A DNA stretch of 32,590 nt from Psychrobacter piscatorii (GCF_001444505.1 NZ_LNDJ01000066.1:1-32590); one strand, 5' to 3'; shown: positions 6,081 through 15,652, numbered from the stretch's first letter. The notes: generated from the letters alone by a model not told the origin. Program-made: numbers and translations.

Positions 6081-8375
6081 CTATAGACTCTGACGATGAC
6101 GAATCTCAAAGCTTTGATGAATAGGTTTTTTGATATTAAAATCAAAACCAATCGTTTTTTGGGTGATATTAACGATATCGTAGCGCTCGACTAACTGCTC
6201 ATCTAGCTCAAAGCGCGTGAAGTTATTAGAAAAATACAAAACACCATCAGACGTTAAGCGGTTCATGGCGCGATTGATGAGGGCAGCATGGTCACGCTGT
6301 ACATCAAAGGTTCCTTGGAACTTCTTCGAGTTTGAGAAAGTCGGTGGATCAATAAAGATAATATCAAACTGCTCGGTGTTGTCTTTGATCCATTCAAAAA
6401 TATCGGCGGCAACGAATTGATATTTATTGCGGCTGACGTCTAGACCGTTCAAGACAAAGTTTTGTTTGCCCCAATCTAGGTAGTTCTGTGACAAATCAAC
6501 GCTCGTGACTTTTTTGGCACCAGCAAGCGCTGCATGCACACTGGCGGTACAAGTATAAGCAAACAGGTTAAGTACAGATTTGCCGCGGCTGTTATCTTTG
6601 ATCCGTGCGCGCATATTACGGTGATCGATGAACAGACCCGTATCGAGATAATCCGTAAAGTTAACATAAAAATAAGCACCATCTTCGCGGGCGACATGAA
6701 ACTTGCCGCGTTTTTCTGTGGTGTTCTGTTTACTGTACTGATCGTTACCAGACTGACGGGCACGCGTTTTGATAAAGATTTGCTCACGATTAATATCAAA
6801 CACTTCACGGATACCCATCAGCGCGAGATTAAAGCGTTTTTTGGCTGTTTCAGGTGGAATGGTTTTAGGCGGTGCATACTCTTGCACGTGGGCATAATCG
6901 CCGTATAAATCGATAGCAACCTTGAAGTCAGGCAAATCGGCGTCATAGACACGAATGTTACTGACATTGTCTTTTTTCGCCAGTTTTTTGAGTTTGCTTA
7001 GATTTTTTTGTAGACGATTAATAAAGTCTTGTCCGTCTTCTACGTCGATCTCACGCTTTTCAAAACGGCTGACAAGATTACCTGTCTGTCCAGCGATAAG
7101 CGTTCCGTAGCGGAAATAGACGGTGATAGCGCCATTATGACAGCGTAACGTTTTTGGTTCTTTAATCGGTAGGATATCTACTTGCTCGACACGAGCAGCC
7201 AATATGCCAAGCATTGGATCGATACCTCTGCCAGCAAAGCTGTCTTGCACAATCAGGCCAATGGCTTGATACAGTGGCTTAATCATTTCTTCATCACCCA
7301 GACGCTCACCATAAGGCGGGTTGGTAATGATTAAAGGATTACTCAATCGACCGTCATCCACGAGCGGTTTTAGGGCGCTACCAAGTTGATCAAGCGCACG
7401 CTGTTCGATGTCTAGTAGCGGAAGCAAATCTTGAAGTCCTGCCGCGATGAGGTTTTTTTCGGTTGCGATAATTGCGCCATTATCAGCATCAAAACCCAAC
7501 ACAAGCGGCAGCGTATCTGGTTGCTCATTGGCAATCTCTAATGCTTCGCGAAAACGTGTCTGTGCATCCTCAATCATCTCCTGCCATAGCGTCTCGTCAT
7601 GATGCTGCCACTCATAGAAGCCAAATTGATTGGCAGCTTTGTCGATACCCACGGCATAATCACAGTGCATGAGTAGCGCTTCGATAAGGAAGGTACCAGA
7701 GCCACACATTGGGTCTATTAACGCATTATAGTAAGGTGCATCGCCTGCATCGTTTTTCTTGTGCCAACCAGCGCTATAGAGTAGGGCAGCTGCCAAGTTT
7801 TCTTTTAATGGGGCTTCTGTCATAGCCACGCGATAACCACGGCGATGCAAACTGGTACCCGAGAGGTCTAGATACAGCTCGGCTTGCTTATCATTGATGG
7901 TTGCAAAAATAGAAAAATCTGGGTTTTTGCTATCGACATTGGGGCGGCTGTCATACACTTCGTTAAAAGTGTCAGCAATCGCATCTTTGACCCGTAACAT
8001 GGCAAATTGTTGACTTACAGCGACACGCTTATCGACAGACAGACGGATGGCAAAGGTTTGCTCTAGGCCAAATTGCTCAGTCCAGTTAACCGATTTTGCC
8101 AAACCATAAAGCTGCTCTGCCACATCATATTCTGCGTTGATATTTTTGCGCTTGATGAGCATCAATACCCGCGAGGCCACACGTGACCATAGGCAGATGG
8201 TATATAGGTCACGCAAATCACCCGTGACGGCGAGACGCCCTGTGCTTTTGATGTCGCTTTTGATACCGAAACTTGTCAGCTCAGTCTGCAGCGGTGCCTC
8301 AAGCCCATCGGCACAAGTAACGATAAGATCAAGCGTCAAGGTGGAAGAGGGTGCAGCTGCGATGTGTTCGGTCAT
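6081..8375 (-). CDS. rlmL: Bifunctional 23S rRNA methyltransferase RlmL/RlmKL (764 aa)
   Basis: The N-terminal half (RlmL) methylates G2445 (m2G) and the C-terminal half (RlmK) methylates G2069 (m7G) of 23S rRNA during large-subunit assembly. A THUMP region (about 50-170) is followed by a first Rossmann methyltransferase domain with DPMCGSGTFLIEAL (221-234) and the N6/N2-amino motif NPPYGERLG (352-360). The second methyltransferase has LDTGLFIDHR (577-586), LNLFAYTCTAS (602-612) and DPPTF (676-680). It is somewhat longer than the E. coli enzyme (about 700 aa). ATG 8375 follows an AGG-containing site at normal spacing. It appears to be a single-gene unit: an intrinsic terminator lies downstream and a 158-bp gap separates it from mscS upstream. 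Confidence 0.96.
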   Translation of the reverse strand: MTEHIAAAPSSTLTLDLIVTCADGLEAPLQTELTSFGIKSDIKSTGRLAVTGDLRDLYTICLWSRVASRVLMLIKRKNINAEYDVAEQLYGLAKSVNWTEQFGLEQTFAIRLSVDKRVAVSQQFAMLRVKDAIADTFNEVYDSRPNVDSKNPDFSIFATINDKQAELYLDLSGTSLHRRGYRVAMTEAPLKENLAAALLYSAGWHKKNDAGDAPYYNALIDPMCGSGTFLIEALLMHCDYAVGIDKAANQFGFYEWQHHDETLWQEMIEDAQTRFREALEIANEQPDTLPLVLGFDADNGAIIATEKNLIAAGLQDLLPLLDIEQRALDQLGSALKPLVDDGRLSNPLIITNPPYGERLGDEEMIKPLYQAIGLIVQDSFAGRGIDPMLGILAARVEQVDILPIKEPKTLRCHNGAITVYFRYGTLIAGQTGNLVSRFEKREIDVEDGQDFINRLQKNLSKLKKLAKKDNVSNIRVYDADLPDFKVAIDLYGDYAHVQEYAPPKTIPPETAKKRFNLALMGIREVFDINREQIFIKTRARQSGNDQYSKQNTTEKRGKFHVAREDGAYFYVNFTDYLDTGLFIDHRNMRARIKDNSRGKSVLNLFAYTCTASVHAALAGAKKVTSVDLSQNYLDWGKQNFVLNGLDVSRNKYQFVAADIFEWIKDNTEQFDIIFIDPPTFSNSKKFQGTFDVQRDHAALINRAMNRLTSDGVLYFSNNFTRFELDEQLVERYDIVNITQKTIGFDFNIKKPIHQSFEIRHRQSL

Positions 8376-8478
8376 ACGGGTACCTGTGGGCTAAATTGAC
8401 AAAAAAGCAAATAATAAAATAGGCGGTGTAACCAGTAATTTTACCATAATTCATCGCCAGATGGTTCAAAGTGTCTAT

Positions 8479-8510
8479 GTTTAAGGTGCGATAGGTTTAA
8501 GGTGCGATAG
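8479..8510. repeat. Perfect 16-bp tandem duplication
   Basis: The unit GTTTAAGGTGCGATAG occurs twice head-to-tail (8479-8494 and 8495-8510) between the mscS stop and the rlmL start. It may alter the rlmL upstream region or simply be a slippage duplication. Confidence 0.9.
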
Positions 8511-8533
8511 CTAAACACATAAAAATAAACGAT

Positions 8534-9730
8534 CTACTTGTCTTGTGCCAATGGTGCCTCTTCTGAGAGCACTTGAGTGGTGGTTGCAAAGGGTTTGGTG
8601 GCAATCGGGTAGTCAACATCTTTTGGCATAAGCAAGCGCATATGCGGATAAGGCGTCGAGATACTGGCCGCGTCGAACGCAGTTTTTATCTCTTCTTGCA
8701 GCACTTCTTTGATCTTCGGGATGCGTGCCACTGCTGCTGGCTTGACCCAAAAACGCACGATAAAAAACACCCCATACTCACCGATTTCAGCCACTGTGGC
8801 GGAAGTTTCAGGACGCTTGAGCACTGCATCAGTATCGCTCAGTACTTGCAAAATTTCTTGGCGTGCCATCTCAATATCATCTTCGAAGGCAATACGGACA
8901 CGAATATCAAAACGAATAAAGTTTTTGGAGGTTAGGTTAATGACTTCAGAGGAGGCAACATTGGAGTTTGGAATGATGACAGTGATGTTGTCTCGCGTCA
9001 GAATATGAGTGGTGCGTAGCGCGATCAGCACCACGCGCCCCTCAGTATCATTGATATGAATCCAGTCACCGACTTGAAAGGACTGCTCTAGTAAAATAGT
9101 AATACCGGCAATGAAGTTGGCAAGCGTCGATTGAGCCGCAAAGCCCACTGCCAAACCGACAATACCCAAACCTGCAACGAGCGACACGATGTCAAAACCA
9201 AATTGAGCCATCACGCTGGCGAGGCCAAGTACCAATAAGAGGACGGACAAGATGTTTTTGAGCAGCTGTTCTATCGAGGCGTTGAGTCCATAATGCTGTA
9301 GAACTTTATGAATAATCTGACCCGATGACGCCCACAGCACGTAGTAGATACCAGCCCACGTGCTGGCTTTTGCTGTGGCTTTGATGGTCTCTGGTTCAAT
9401 ATTTATCTGACTCATAATCGCTATGAGGCTAGCCACAATCCAGATGTAGCGTAGTGTCGAGCGAACGATTTTGGTGCGGCGATCGTTTAAGCGAATCTTA
9501 GTTTTACTTTGTCTAAGAATATAATTGGCCAGCCAATAAAAAAATCCCAATACCGCAAGCAGTATTAGGATCTTTATGCCAGTGCTAGCAAGCTCTACTG
9601 CTTGAGAAGACCAATTGAGCGACTCTTCATCTATAGATCCGCCAAGCGCAAGGTAGAGACTAGTATGTAGGTCACGAATGATTTCTTTAAAAAAGTCGGT
9701 AACACTAGCGATTGACATTGCTTCGTCCAT
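8534..9730 (-). CDS. MscS-family mechanosensitive channel (398 aa)
   Basis: This is an inner-membrane channel that would open under osmotic downshock. Hydrophobic segments lie at about 49-70, 92-108, 122-140 and 155-176. They are followed by the pore helix (about 180-215) with GLGIVGLAVGFAAQSTLANF and the beta-domain entry QVGDWIHINDTEGRV (219-233), the MscS signature. The C-terminal cytoplasmic cage (about 235-370) contains IRFDIRVRIAFEDD. It is longer than E. coli MscS (286 aa), with an extra N-terminal membrane region. ATG 9730 has a weak ribosome site; ATG at residue 5 (9718) is an alternative. It is flanked by same-strand genes at 134-158 bp, so it is probably transcribed alone. Confidence 0.9.
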   Translation of the reverse strand: MDEAMSIASVTDFFKEIIRDLHTSLYLALGGSIDEESLNWSSQAVELASTGIKILILLAVLGFFYWLANYILRQSKTKIRLNDRRTKIVRSTLRYIWIVASLIAIMSQINIEPETIKATAKASTWAGIYYVLWASSGQIIHKVLQHYGLNASIEQLLKNILSVLLLVLGLASVMAQFGFDIVSLVAGLGIVGLAVGFAAQSTLANFIAGITILLEQSFQVGDWIHINDTEGRVVLIALRTTHILTRDNITVIIPNSNVASSEVINLTSKNFIRFDIRVRIAFEDDIEMARQEILQVLSDTDAVLKRPETSATVAEIGEYGVFFIVRFWVKPAAVARIPKIKEVLQEEIKTAFDAASISTPYPHMRLLMPKDVDYPIATKPFATTTQVLSEEAPLAQDK

Positions 9731-9865
9731 GCAGGGTGTGTGTATACAAGGTTTGATAAATGAGGTGTCCGGTCACACGTCACCTCAAGTTGTCTAGTCA
9801 ATCAAATATAGCATGAGTGATGACTAAGCCTAACTCTATTTTTTAGAGCAAGGCCTAACTGTAAA

Positions 9866-11356
9866 TTAAAAATTGTCTTCTTGCGCGTCTTGAGATTGAT
9901 AGGGTATCTCCATTTTGTCCTGCACATCACGTAATGCCGTACGCAGTCCTTCTAATATCGTAGGGTGATAAAAAGGCGTATCGAGCATGTCTTTAATACT
10001 CAAGTCATTGGTAATCGCTGTGGCTAATATATGACCGATATACTCGGCATCAGGGCCCACCATGCTCGCGCCTAATATTCTGTCGGTTTTTTTGCAAGCA
10101 TAGATATGTAGCAGACCACAATTAACGCCCATCACACGGCTGCGCCCTTGGTTGTCAAAACTGACGCGACCAATGACAAATTCCAGCTCAGGGTCTTCTT
10201 GAATCTCGGGTAGAGACATTCCGACATTGACGATTTGCGGTGAACAAAATACGATAGAAAATGGGGTGGCGGGCGGGCGAATATAAGCATCTTCGGTATT
10301 TTCACAGACCATGTTGCCAGCACTATAGCCCTCATCACTCGCTACATGCAGTAGAGGAATGTGAGCATTGGCGTCTCCAACGATATAGATATCTGAATCA
10401 CCAATTTGCCCTGTTTTTTTACTCAAGTTTTTCGGGCGGTTTTTGTCATCAAGCTCAACGCCTAAGTGTTCGACACCCAACTGCTTGATGTTGTTGCGGC
10501 GACCAGTCGCGACTAACACACAGTCGCCTTGCCATTGTCTTGACTCACCAGCACTGTCTTCATATTCAATAAACGCAGTTTGAGTGTCTTTATTTACTTT
10601 TTGACCCACATCAGTAATCTTGCTTCCCAAGTGCATGGTAAGCTCATGACTTAAGCACTCGATGGCTTTTTGGTTGATGTCATTATCCTTGAGACCAGCA
10701 ACTTGTTTGACTCGGTTGAGTAGCGTCACCTCTACGCCCAAGCGCGTAAATGCTTGTGCAAGTTCTAGACCAATGGCGCCAGCACCGACGACGGCCATAG
10801 AGTTGGGTAAGTCTGTAAGCTCAAACACGCTATCAGAGGTGAGCATCGTGTCACCCAGTTTGTCAGCCCAACCGTCAGGTATAAAAGGTGAGCTGCCAGT
10901 TGCCACAATGATTTGCTCTGCGGCAATGAGCTCATCATTGACCTCGATTAACCCTTGTTCATTAATATGAGCACGCCCATCGATTTTTTTGTGATCAGGC
11001 CAGCTATCTACTTGTTTTTTGATATAGCTAGCAAAATGACTGCGCTCATCACGCACGCGCTGCATCACTTGCTTGCCATCTATTTTTACCGTGGCATGAA
11101 CCCCAAAGTCGCCAGAATGGTTGGCATCATGTGCACGGTCAGCGGCTGCAATCAGCAGTTTGCTAGGCATACAGCCGACAGCGACACAGGTAGTGGTCCA
11201 AAACCCTTCATTGATAATGACGACATCATCTTTAATTTTGCTCGCTTGGCGAAAGGAATTTTGACCAGCCGTGCCTGCACCGATAACGGCAACAGAGACG
11301 TTGCGCGTGACTTCATGCGGCGTATTATCAGCAGTAGTACCAGACTGTTTATTCAT
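9866..11356 (-). CDS. Dihydrolipoamide-dehydrogenase-like flavoprotein (496 aa)
   Basis: This is a class I pyridine nucleotide-disulfide oxidoreductase. The FAD-binding GAGTAG is at 26-31, the redox-active pair is C57/C62 (TTTCVAVGCMPSK), the second Rossmann motif GAGAIGLELA is at 191-200, and the C-terminal active-site pair is H464/E469 (HPTILE). These are dihydrolipoyl dehydrogenase features. The residue that normally selects NAD is Asn rather than Glu (TLLNR, 211-215), so the cofactor preference is unclear. No E1 or E2 subunit gene is nearby, so it is probably not the subunit of a classical 2-oxoacid dehydrogenase complex. The gene for a thiol peroxidase lies 115 bp upstream on the same strand. 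ATG 11356 follows AGAGA. Confidence 0.85.
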   Translation of the reverse strand: MNKQSGTTADNTPHEVTRNVSVAVIGAGTAGQNSFRQASKIKDDVVIINEGFWTTTCVAVGCMPSKLLIAAADRAHDANHSGDFGVHATVKIDGKQVMQRVRDERSHFASYIKKQVDSWPDHKKIDGRAHINEQGLIEVNDELIAAEQIIVATGSSPFIPDGWADKLGDTMLTSDSVFELTDLPNSMAVVGAGAIGLELAQAFTRLGVEVTLLNRVKQVAGLKDNDINQKAIECLSHELTMHLGSKITDVGQKVNKDTQTAFIEYEDSAGESRQWQGDCVLVATGRRNNIKQLGVEHLGVELDDKNRPKNLSKKTGQIGDSDIYIVGDANAHIPLLHVASDEGYSAGNMVCENTEDAYIRPPATPFSIVFCSPQIVNVGMSLPEIQEDPELEFVIGRVSFDNQGRSRVMGVNCGLLHIYACKKTDRILGASMVGPDAEYIGHILATAITNDLSIKDMLDTPFYHPTILEGLRTALRDVQDKMEIPYQSQDAQEDNF

Positions 11357-11471
11357 ATGATTCTCTAGTAAGGAAGGGTAGTAGTGATATTTTCAGTTAT
11401 CAGCTCAGACTTGTGTATGCGATCTTTTAGCATTTTTATGGCGAGCGATTTAACCTAGTCTATTGTTCGGA

Positions 11472-11969
11472 TTATGGTGCCAATATGCTGAGTAGACGAC
11501 TGGTGTAATCTTTGGCGCGTAGGTTACGCTGTGCGTGAGTCAGCTTGCCCTCTTTATCAAATACAAATGCCGAGCGTACTAGCCCCAAAGTAATGTTGCC
11601 GTACATGTTTTTCTCTTTAATGACTTCAAAATACTGGCATAGCTTCTCATCAGCATCACTGATAAGTGGGATCTGCAAGTCATATTTATCGATGAATTTT
11701 TCGTGGGATTCAATGCTATCACGAGAGACGCCAATAATGTCATAACCTAAGTCGTCAAAGTCATGAAGATGCGCTGTGAACTCCGTCGCTTGCGTGGTAC
11801 AGCCTGGTGTGTTGTCTTTGGGATAAAAATAGAGAATAAGACCTTTATCGGTATTGGCAACCATCTCTTTGAGACTGATCTCATCATGGATAAAATTTCC
11901 GGCAATTTTGCGCACGATGGTCACTGGAAAGTCAGGTAGGTTGATCGTTTCTGTCGTTGGCTTTGCCAT
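11472..11969 (-). CDS. bcp: Thioredoxin-dependent peroxiredoxin, Bcp/PrxQ type (165 aa)
   Basis: The protein would reduce hydrogen peroxide and organic peroxides using thioredoxin. The thioredoxin-fold active site is YPKDNTPGCTTQ with peroxidatic Cys57. The position five residues later, Cys in E. coli Bcp, is not Cys here. C111 (LCQYF) is the likely resolving cysteine, as in the helix-3 subgroup. ATG 11969 (MAKPTTETINL) has AAGGA 7 nt upstream; the frame is open for 47 further codons without family similarity. No signal peptide, so cytoplasmic. The length is typical (about 155-165 aa). Its neighbour is a flavoprotein disulfide reductase, so a linked redox role is possible but unproven. Confidence 0.93.
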   Translation of the reverse strand: MAKPTTETINLPDFPVTIVRKIAGNFIHDEISLKEMVANTDKGLILYFYPKDNTPGCTTQATEFTAHLHDFDDLGYDIIGVSRDSIESHEKFIDKYDLQIPLISDADEKLCQYFEVIKEKNMYGNITLGLVRSAFVFDKEGKLTHAQRNLRAKDYTSRLLSILAP

Positions 11970-12108
11970 GGTAAAATCCTTATTGATTTTGGTTATGTAT
12001 ATTGGTTTTTTTGATGGTTTAGATAGGGTTTTATTTATCGTCTTCTTATTATAGGCAGATTGGTAGCAATAAATAATCAGTTTTACACTTTGCTCATTCA
12101 TTGGCAAC

Positions 12109-12136
12109 AAAAAAGACTGGCAATGGCCAGTCTTTT
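12109..12136. terminator. Terminator after the small secreted-protein gene
   Basis: The stem AAAAGACTGGC/GCCAGTCTTTT (12111-12121 with 12126-12136, 4-base loop) has a T-run on the minus strand, 21 bp after the stop codon at 12157. It is nearly symmetrical and may work both ways. Confidence 0.8.
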
Positions 12137-12156
12137 GTATATCAAACGAATAGTAA

Positions 12157-12486
12157 TTAAGCAGGCTTTTGCGGCTGCTTTAGATCTAAGCCGACTGTGC
12201 ACTGCTGCAGGTCTTTTTGCATGGTCTTGACGTATGGCAAGCTTGAAGGGTCTTTTTTGTCTTTTGCGTAGCTTTCGATCTCCCACATCTGACCGATGGT
12301 CATGTTGCTACGGACACCGATAGTGCACTTACATAACTTTGTCGCATCACTTTTACTAGCAACTTTATATTTGACTGCGCCATTGACACATGAGTTGATA
12401 TTACTTTGCTTAATATCAGTAGCATTCGCTTGTGGCATTGCAAATACGGCCGCTAAGGCTAGGGGTAATAATGGCAATAACTTCAT
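12157..12486 (-). CDS. Small exported four-cysteine protein of unknown function (109 aa)
   Basis: I do not recognise a family. The first 22 residues are a clear Sec signal peptide (MKLLPLLPLALAAVF, cleavage probably after QANA). The mature part of about 87 residues has four Cys: C33, C52, C54 (a CKC motif) and C96, probably forming two disulfides in the periplasm. It ends with a Pro/Gln/Lys tail. The start ATG 12486 has a strong AGAGGAAA site about 5 nt upstream. A terminator immediately follows and 275 bp separates it from queC, so it is a one-gene unit. This looks like a real gene because of the signal peptide, ribosome site and terminator. Confidence 0.8.
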   Translation of the reverse strand: MKLLPLLPLALAAVFAMPQANATDIKQSNINSCVNGAVKYKVASKSDATKLCKCTIGVRSNMTIGQMWEIESYAKDKKDPSSLPYVKTMQKDLQQCTVGLDLKQPQKPA

Positions 12487-12761
12487 AAATTTCCTCTTAC
12501 AGGTAGTGTCAATTTTTGACTCTGGTATTCAATGTGATTTTATAATCAACAGACAGCTGGATCATTGATATGTGAGTGACTGAATCATTTGTGATATCTC
12601 ATGTAACCTATATCATATGTAATCTGTTCAATTGGCAAAAATGATTGTCCATACCATAGCAAGTATATTGATTAAAATACAATGTCGACGTGCTGTGTTA
12701 ATGCAAGCGAATGTTTCGCTAATGTTGATTGATGCCGCTGTTTGATAAAAAGTCAGTATCT

Positions 12762-13544
12762 CTATCCAGCTTGGTAATGAGTAGGGTCAGTGACGCCAGC
12801 TTGAGCAAAGCCTTGGCGACGTAGCGCACAGCTGTCACAAACGCCGCAAGCAAGTCCGTTCACATCGGCACGATAACAAGAAATCGTTTGTCCATAATCA
12901 ACGCCCAATGATAGACCAAGCTCAATAGTTTGAGCTTTGGACAGCTTTTGTAGTGGGGTTTGGATAGACAAGCGATGACCGGTAACGCCCGCTTTTGTCG
13001 CCAGATTGGCCATGTGCTCAAATGCTTCGATATACTCTGGACGGCAATCGGGATAGCCAGAGTAATCGACTGAGCTGACCCCAATGACGATATGATTGGC
13101 ATCAGTCACTTCAGCGACGGCTAGAGCATAAGACAAAAAGATTGTATTGCGCGCAGGCACATAAGTATTAGGGATAGCATCGTTATCGATTTCATCGCGC
13201 TTTTTATTAGGGAATTTGTCGGTATCGCCGTCTGGTACGATCATGCTGTGATCGGTGAGTGATGAGCCACCAAGCTGGGCGATATCAATATCAATGATTC
13301 TATGATTGACGCCTGCTGTCTCAGCAATGCGCTTTGCTGCGACAAGCTCACTATTATGACGTTGCCCATAGTCAAAGCTGACCGCTGTCACCGAGGCATA
13401 GCGTGCCTTTGCCCAATACAAACACGTCACCGAATCGAGACCACCTGATAAAAGTACAACGGCGTTTTGATTTTTATTGAGAGTATCTAATTCAGCATCG
13501 GACGCTTGGTTGGCCGAGTTATTATGCAAAGTAACGTTAGTCAT
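12762..13544 (-). CDS. queC: 7-cyano-7-deazaguanine synthase QueC (260 aa)
   Basis: QueC converts 7-carboxy-7-deazaguanine to preQ0 with ATP and ammonia, a step in queuosine tRNA modification. The PP-loop SGGLDS is at 33-38. The C-terminal zinc site is Cys 223, 233, 236 and 239 ([17 protein letters not shown]). Compared with E. coli QueC (231 aa) there is an N-terminal extension of about 27 residues rich in Asn. No later Met is available before the PP-loop, so ATG 13544 stands despite a weak ribosome site. Other que genes are not in the window. It is divergent from ttcA, another tRNA-modifying ATPase of the PP-loop type. I looked for a preQ1 riboswitch upstream and did not find one. Confidence 0.96.
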   Translation of the reverse strand: MTNVTLHNNSANQASDAELDTLNKNQNAVVLLSGGLDSVTCLYWAKARYASVTAVSFDYGQRHNSELVAAKRIAETAGVNHRIIDIDIAQLGGSSLTDHSMIVPDGDTDKFPNKKRDEIDNDAIPNTYVPARNTIFLSYALAVAEVTDANHIVIGVSSVDYSGYPDCRPEYIEAFEHMANLATKAGVTGHRLSIQTPLQKLSKAQTIELGLSLGVDYGQTISCYRADVNGLACGVCDSCALRRQGFAQAGVTDPTHYQAG

Positions 13545-13696
13545 AGTGTTATCTATTATTGGTTTACGAAAACGGCTATTTTAGCAAAAATACGGCTATT
13601 ACAGAACCACGAAGCGACCAATCACGCGTCACTAAAGTGACAAAGCTATGCTAAGCAGTATTGCAATAAAAATAAAGTGCGTATTACTGTCATCTT

Positions 13697-13725
13697 TTCA
13701 ATCTGTTAGCAATATTTGTTATAAT
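13697..13725 (+). promoter_or_regulatory. Candidate ttcA promoter
   Basis: A perfect TATAAT (13720-13725) has a weak TTCAAT 17 bp upstream (13697-13702). It lies about 100 bp before the ttcA start in the queC-ttcA divergent region. Confidence 0.4.
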
Positions 13726-13823
13726 TGCCGCTTTTAAAGCATCGATAACCCTACCTCATTGATCTTGCTTTATCGCAAACTACTTTATAGTAAAGTCATC
13801 CTTATAAAGATATTGAGTAACTT

Positions 13824-14966
13824 ATGACCGCAGCAACCTTATTTACGCCAAACATCCCTTCTCACTCTGACGATATATCTAATGAATCAGACTTTAATCG
13901 TTATGTTTTAGAGGCTGATGCTGAAGAGGGTAGCAATGAAGATATCGTTGATGAACAATCTACTGACTCACAATCGCCTACTGAATCAGCGCACTTTCGT
14001 AAGCTACAAAAGAAGCTTCGTCGTCAAGTCTCTTGGGCCATTCGTGATTTTAATATGATTGAAGACGGCGATGTGGTGATGGTCTGCGTATCAGGCGGCA
14101 AAGACAGCTATACCTTGCTGGATATTTTGCTCCTACTAAAACGTATCGCCCCCATTCATTTCGATATCGTCGCAGTCAATCTTGACCAAAAGCAGCCCGG
14201 CTATCCTGAAGATATTCTGCCTGCTTATCTAAACGAGCAGGGCATTGCGCATTATATCTTAGAAAAAGACACGTATAGTATTGTCAAAAGCGTAGTACCA
14301 GAAGGCAAGACTTACTGTTCAGCGTGCTCACGCTTACGTCGCGGCTCGCTTTATGGCTTTGCCAAACAAATCGGCGCGACCAAAATCGCCTTGGGTCATC
14401 ATCGCGATGACATGCTGGCGACTTTCTTCTTGAATTTATTTCATGGCGGCGCGCTCAAATCAATGCCGCCTAAACTGCTGAGTGATGACAAGCAAAACCT
14501 GCTGATTCGTCCATTGGCCTATGTCGAAGAAAAAGACATCATCGAGTATGCCAAATTAAAAGAATTCCCGATTATTCCTTGTAATCTGTGTGGCAGCCAG
14601 ACCAATCTACAACGTGCCATTATCAATGACATGCTACGCGAATGGGATGACGCTCATCCGCAGCGTTTGGCGTCTATCTTTAAGGCAATGCAAAACGTAG
14701 CGCCATCACAGTTAGCGGATCGTGAGTTGTTTGACTTTGAGACACTCAGTCTTGATCGTGATAACGACGAGCGTTTATTTGAAGGGGATAATATTCAATC
14801 AGGGCAGACCGACAGTCTGGCTGAGATTGGTTTGCCGGTATCACCAAAGACGCAAACGTTCAATCCTAAGTTTGCTAGCGATAAGCCGTATGCAACAGAA
14901 TCAGACAATGCTGTAACAAGTAGAACTACACCTCAGAAAATTCCAACAATTAACCCAGTTATTTAG
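13824..14966 (+). CDS. ttcA: tRNA 2-thiocytidine(32) synthetase TtcA (380 aa)
   Basis: TtcA is an ATP-dependent, iron-sulfur sulfurtransferase that makes s2C at tRNA position 32. The PP-loop SGGKDS is at 90-95; the cluster cysteines are C165/C168 (YCSAC) and the C253/C256 pair (PCNLCGSQ); GHHRDD is at 191-196. The core matches the family, but the protein is about 70 residues longer than E. coli TtcA (311 aa). It has an acidic N-terminal extension (about 1-55) and a Ser/Thr-rich C-terminal tail (about 320-380), both low complexity. ATG 13824 follows a weak GAG site. In some gammaproteobacteria ttcA lies near fnr; here it faces the cbb3 oxidase accessory genes. Confidence 0.95.
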   Translation: MTAATLFTPNIPSHSDDISNESDFNRYVLEADAEEGSNEDIVDEQSTDSQSPTESAHFRKLQKKLRRQVSWAIRDFNMIEDGDVVMVCVSGGKDSYTLLDILLLLKRIAPIHFDIVAVNLDQKQPGYPEDILPAYLNEQGIAHYILEKDTYSIVKSVVPEGKTYCSACSRLRRGSLYGFAKQIGATKIALGHHRDDMLATFFLNLFHGGALKSMPPKLLSDDKQNLLIRPLAYVEEKDIIEYAKLKEFPIIPCNLCGSQTNLQRAIINDMLREWDDAHPQRLASIFKAMQNVAPSQLADRELFDFETLSLDRDNDERLFEGDNIQSGQTDSLAEIGLPVSPKTQTFNPKFASDKPYATESDNAVTSRTTPQKIPTINPVI

Positions 14967-15000
14967 CATCTCATGAGCGAATACTGATCGAGTAACCCAT

Positions 15001-15038
15001 AAAAAACCAGCCATTCATAAAGAAAAGGCTGGTTTTTT
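15001..15038. terminator. Shared terminator between convergent ttcA and fixH
   Basis: The perfect 12-bp stem AAAAAACCAGCC/GGCTGGTTTTTT (15001-15012 with 15027-15038) has a T-run on both strands. It lies between the stops of the convergent genes ttcA and fixH. Confidence 0.88.
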
Positions 15039-15070
15039 AAATGTAGATATTAGGGCATAGCTTAATAATA

Positions 15071-15652
15071 TTAACTTTTAGCAAAGACAGGTAAAGGTTT
15101 AAAGCTAACCTCTGAGCGCGGAAGCTTGGCGACATCTTGCATACGCCAATCGTCCTTGCCATCGTTATTCACTTGCAGGTAATATTTGGCTTTTACCGAA
15201 TCAAGATTTACTTGGGCGCTGTATTTATTGCCCTCAACATGCTTTAGCACGACGTCACGGTCTTTTTTGATATCGGTGGCATGCGAGATTGAAAGATTAA
15301 GCGTATCGGGATAAGTAAGTGGCTGGCCGTTCAATAGCTTGCCTGACTGCACACTTTGCTCAGGATAATTGAGATAAAACACAACATCGCCATTATCCGC
15401 AAATTGCATTTTGCCATGCAAGTCCAAGTCATAAGCAAGCTTGTCACGTGAGACGTCATGATAGAGCGTCTTGCCATCCATATACCAGTCGTCACGTACC
15501 ACGCTGTCGCGGATCTGGTAAGAGTAGTAGACAAACCAGATACAAGCGATCACGACCGCAGCTGGCATGCCAATCACAAAGATCATAACCATGTAATTCT
15601 TGTACCATGGCTGAGTATCTTGATGTTTAAAATTCGGTGCTGGATTAGACAT
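15071..15652 (-). CDS. fixH: FixH/CcoH-family protein (193 aa)
   Basis: This is an accessory protein for assembly of cbb3-type cytochrome oxidase. One N-terminal membrane anchor (about 19-43) is followed by a periplasmic domain starting RDDWYMDGKTLYHD, the usual FixH entry. The length fits the family (about 160-200 aa). ATG 15652 (MSNPAPNF) has AGGT at good spacing; the frame is open for 25 more codons that look non-coding. It follows ccoG by 193 bp on the same strand, the normal ccoG-ccoH order. A shared terminator with ttcA follows. The identification rests mainly on context plus the anchor and entry motif. Confidence 0.85.
   Translation of the reverse strand: MSNPAPNFKHQDTQPWYKNYMVMIFVIGMPAAVVIACIWFVYYSYQIRDSVVRDDWYMDGKTLYHDVSRDKLAYDLDLHGKMQFADNGDVVFYLNYPEQSVQSGKLLNGQPLTYPDTLNLSISHATDIKKDRDVVLKHVEGNKYSAQVNLDSVKAKYYLQVNNDGKDDWRMQDVAKLPRSEVSFKPLPVFAKS

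Noticed and set aside
13545..13640. preQ1 riboswitch upstream of queC
   Set aside because: I looked for the short aptamer pattern before queC and found neither the loop nor the A-rich tail; only a 9-bp direct repeat ACGGCTATT is present.
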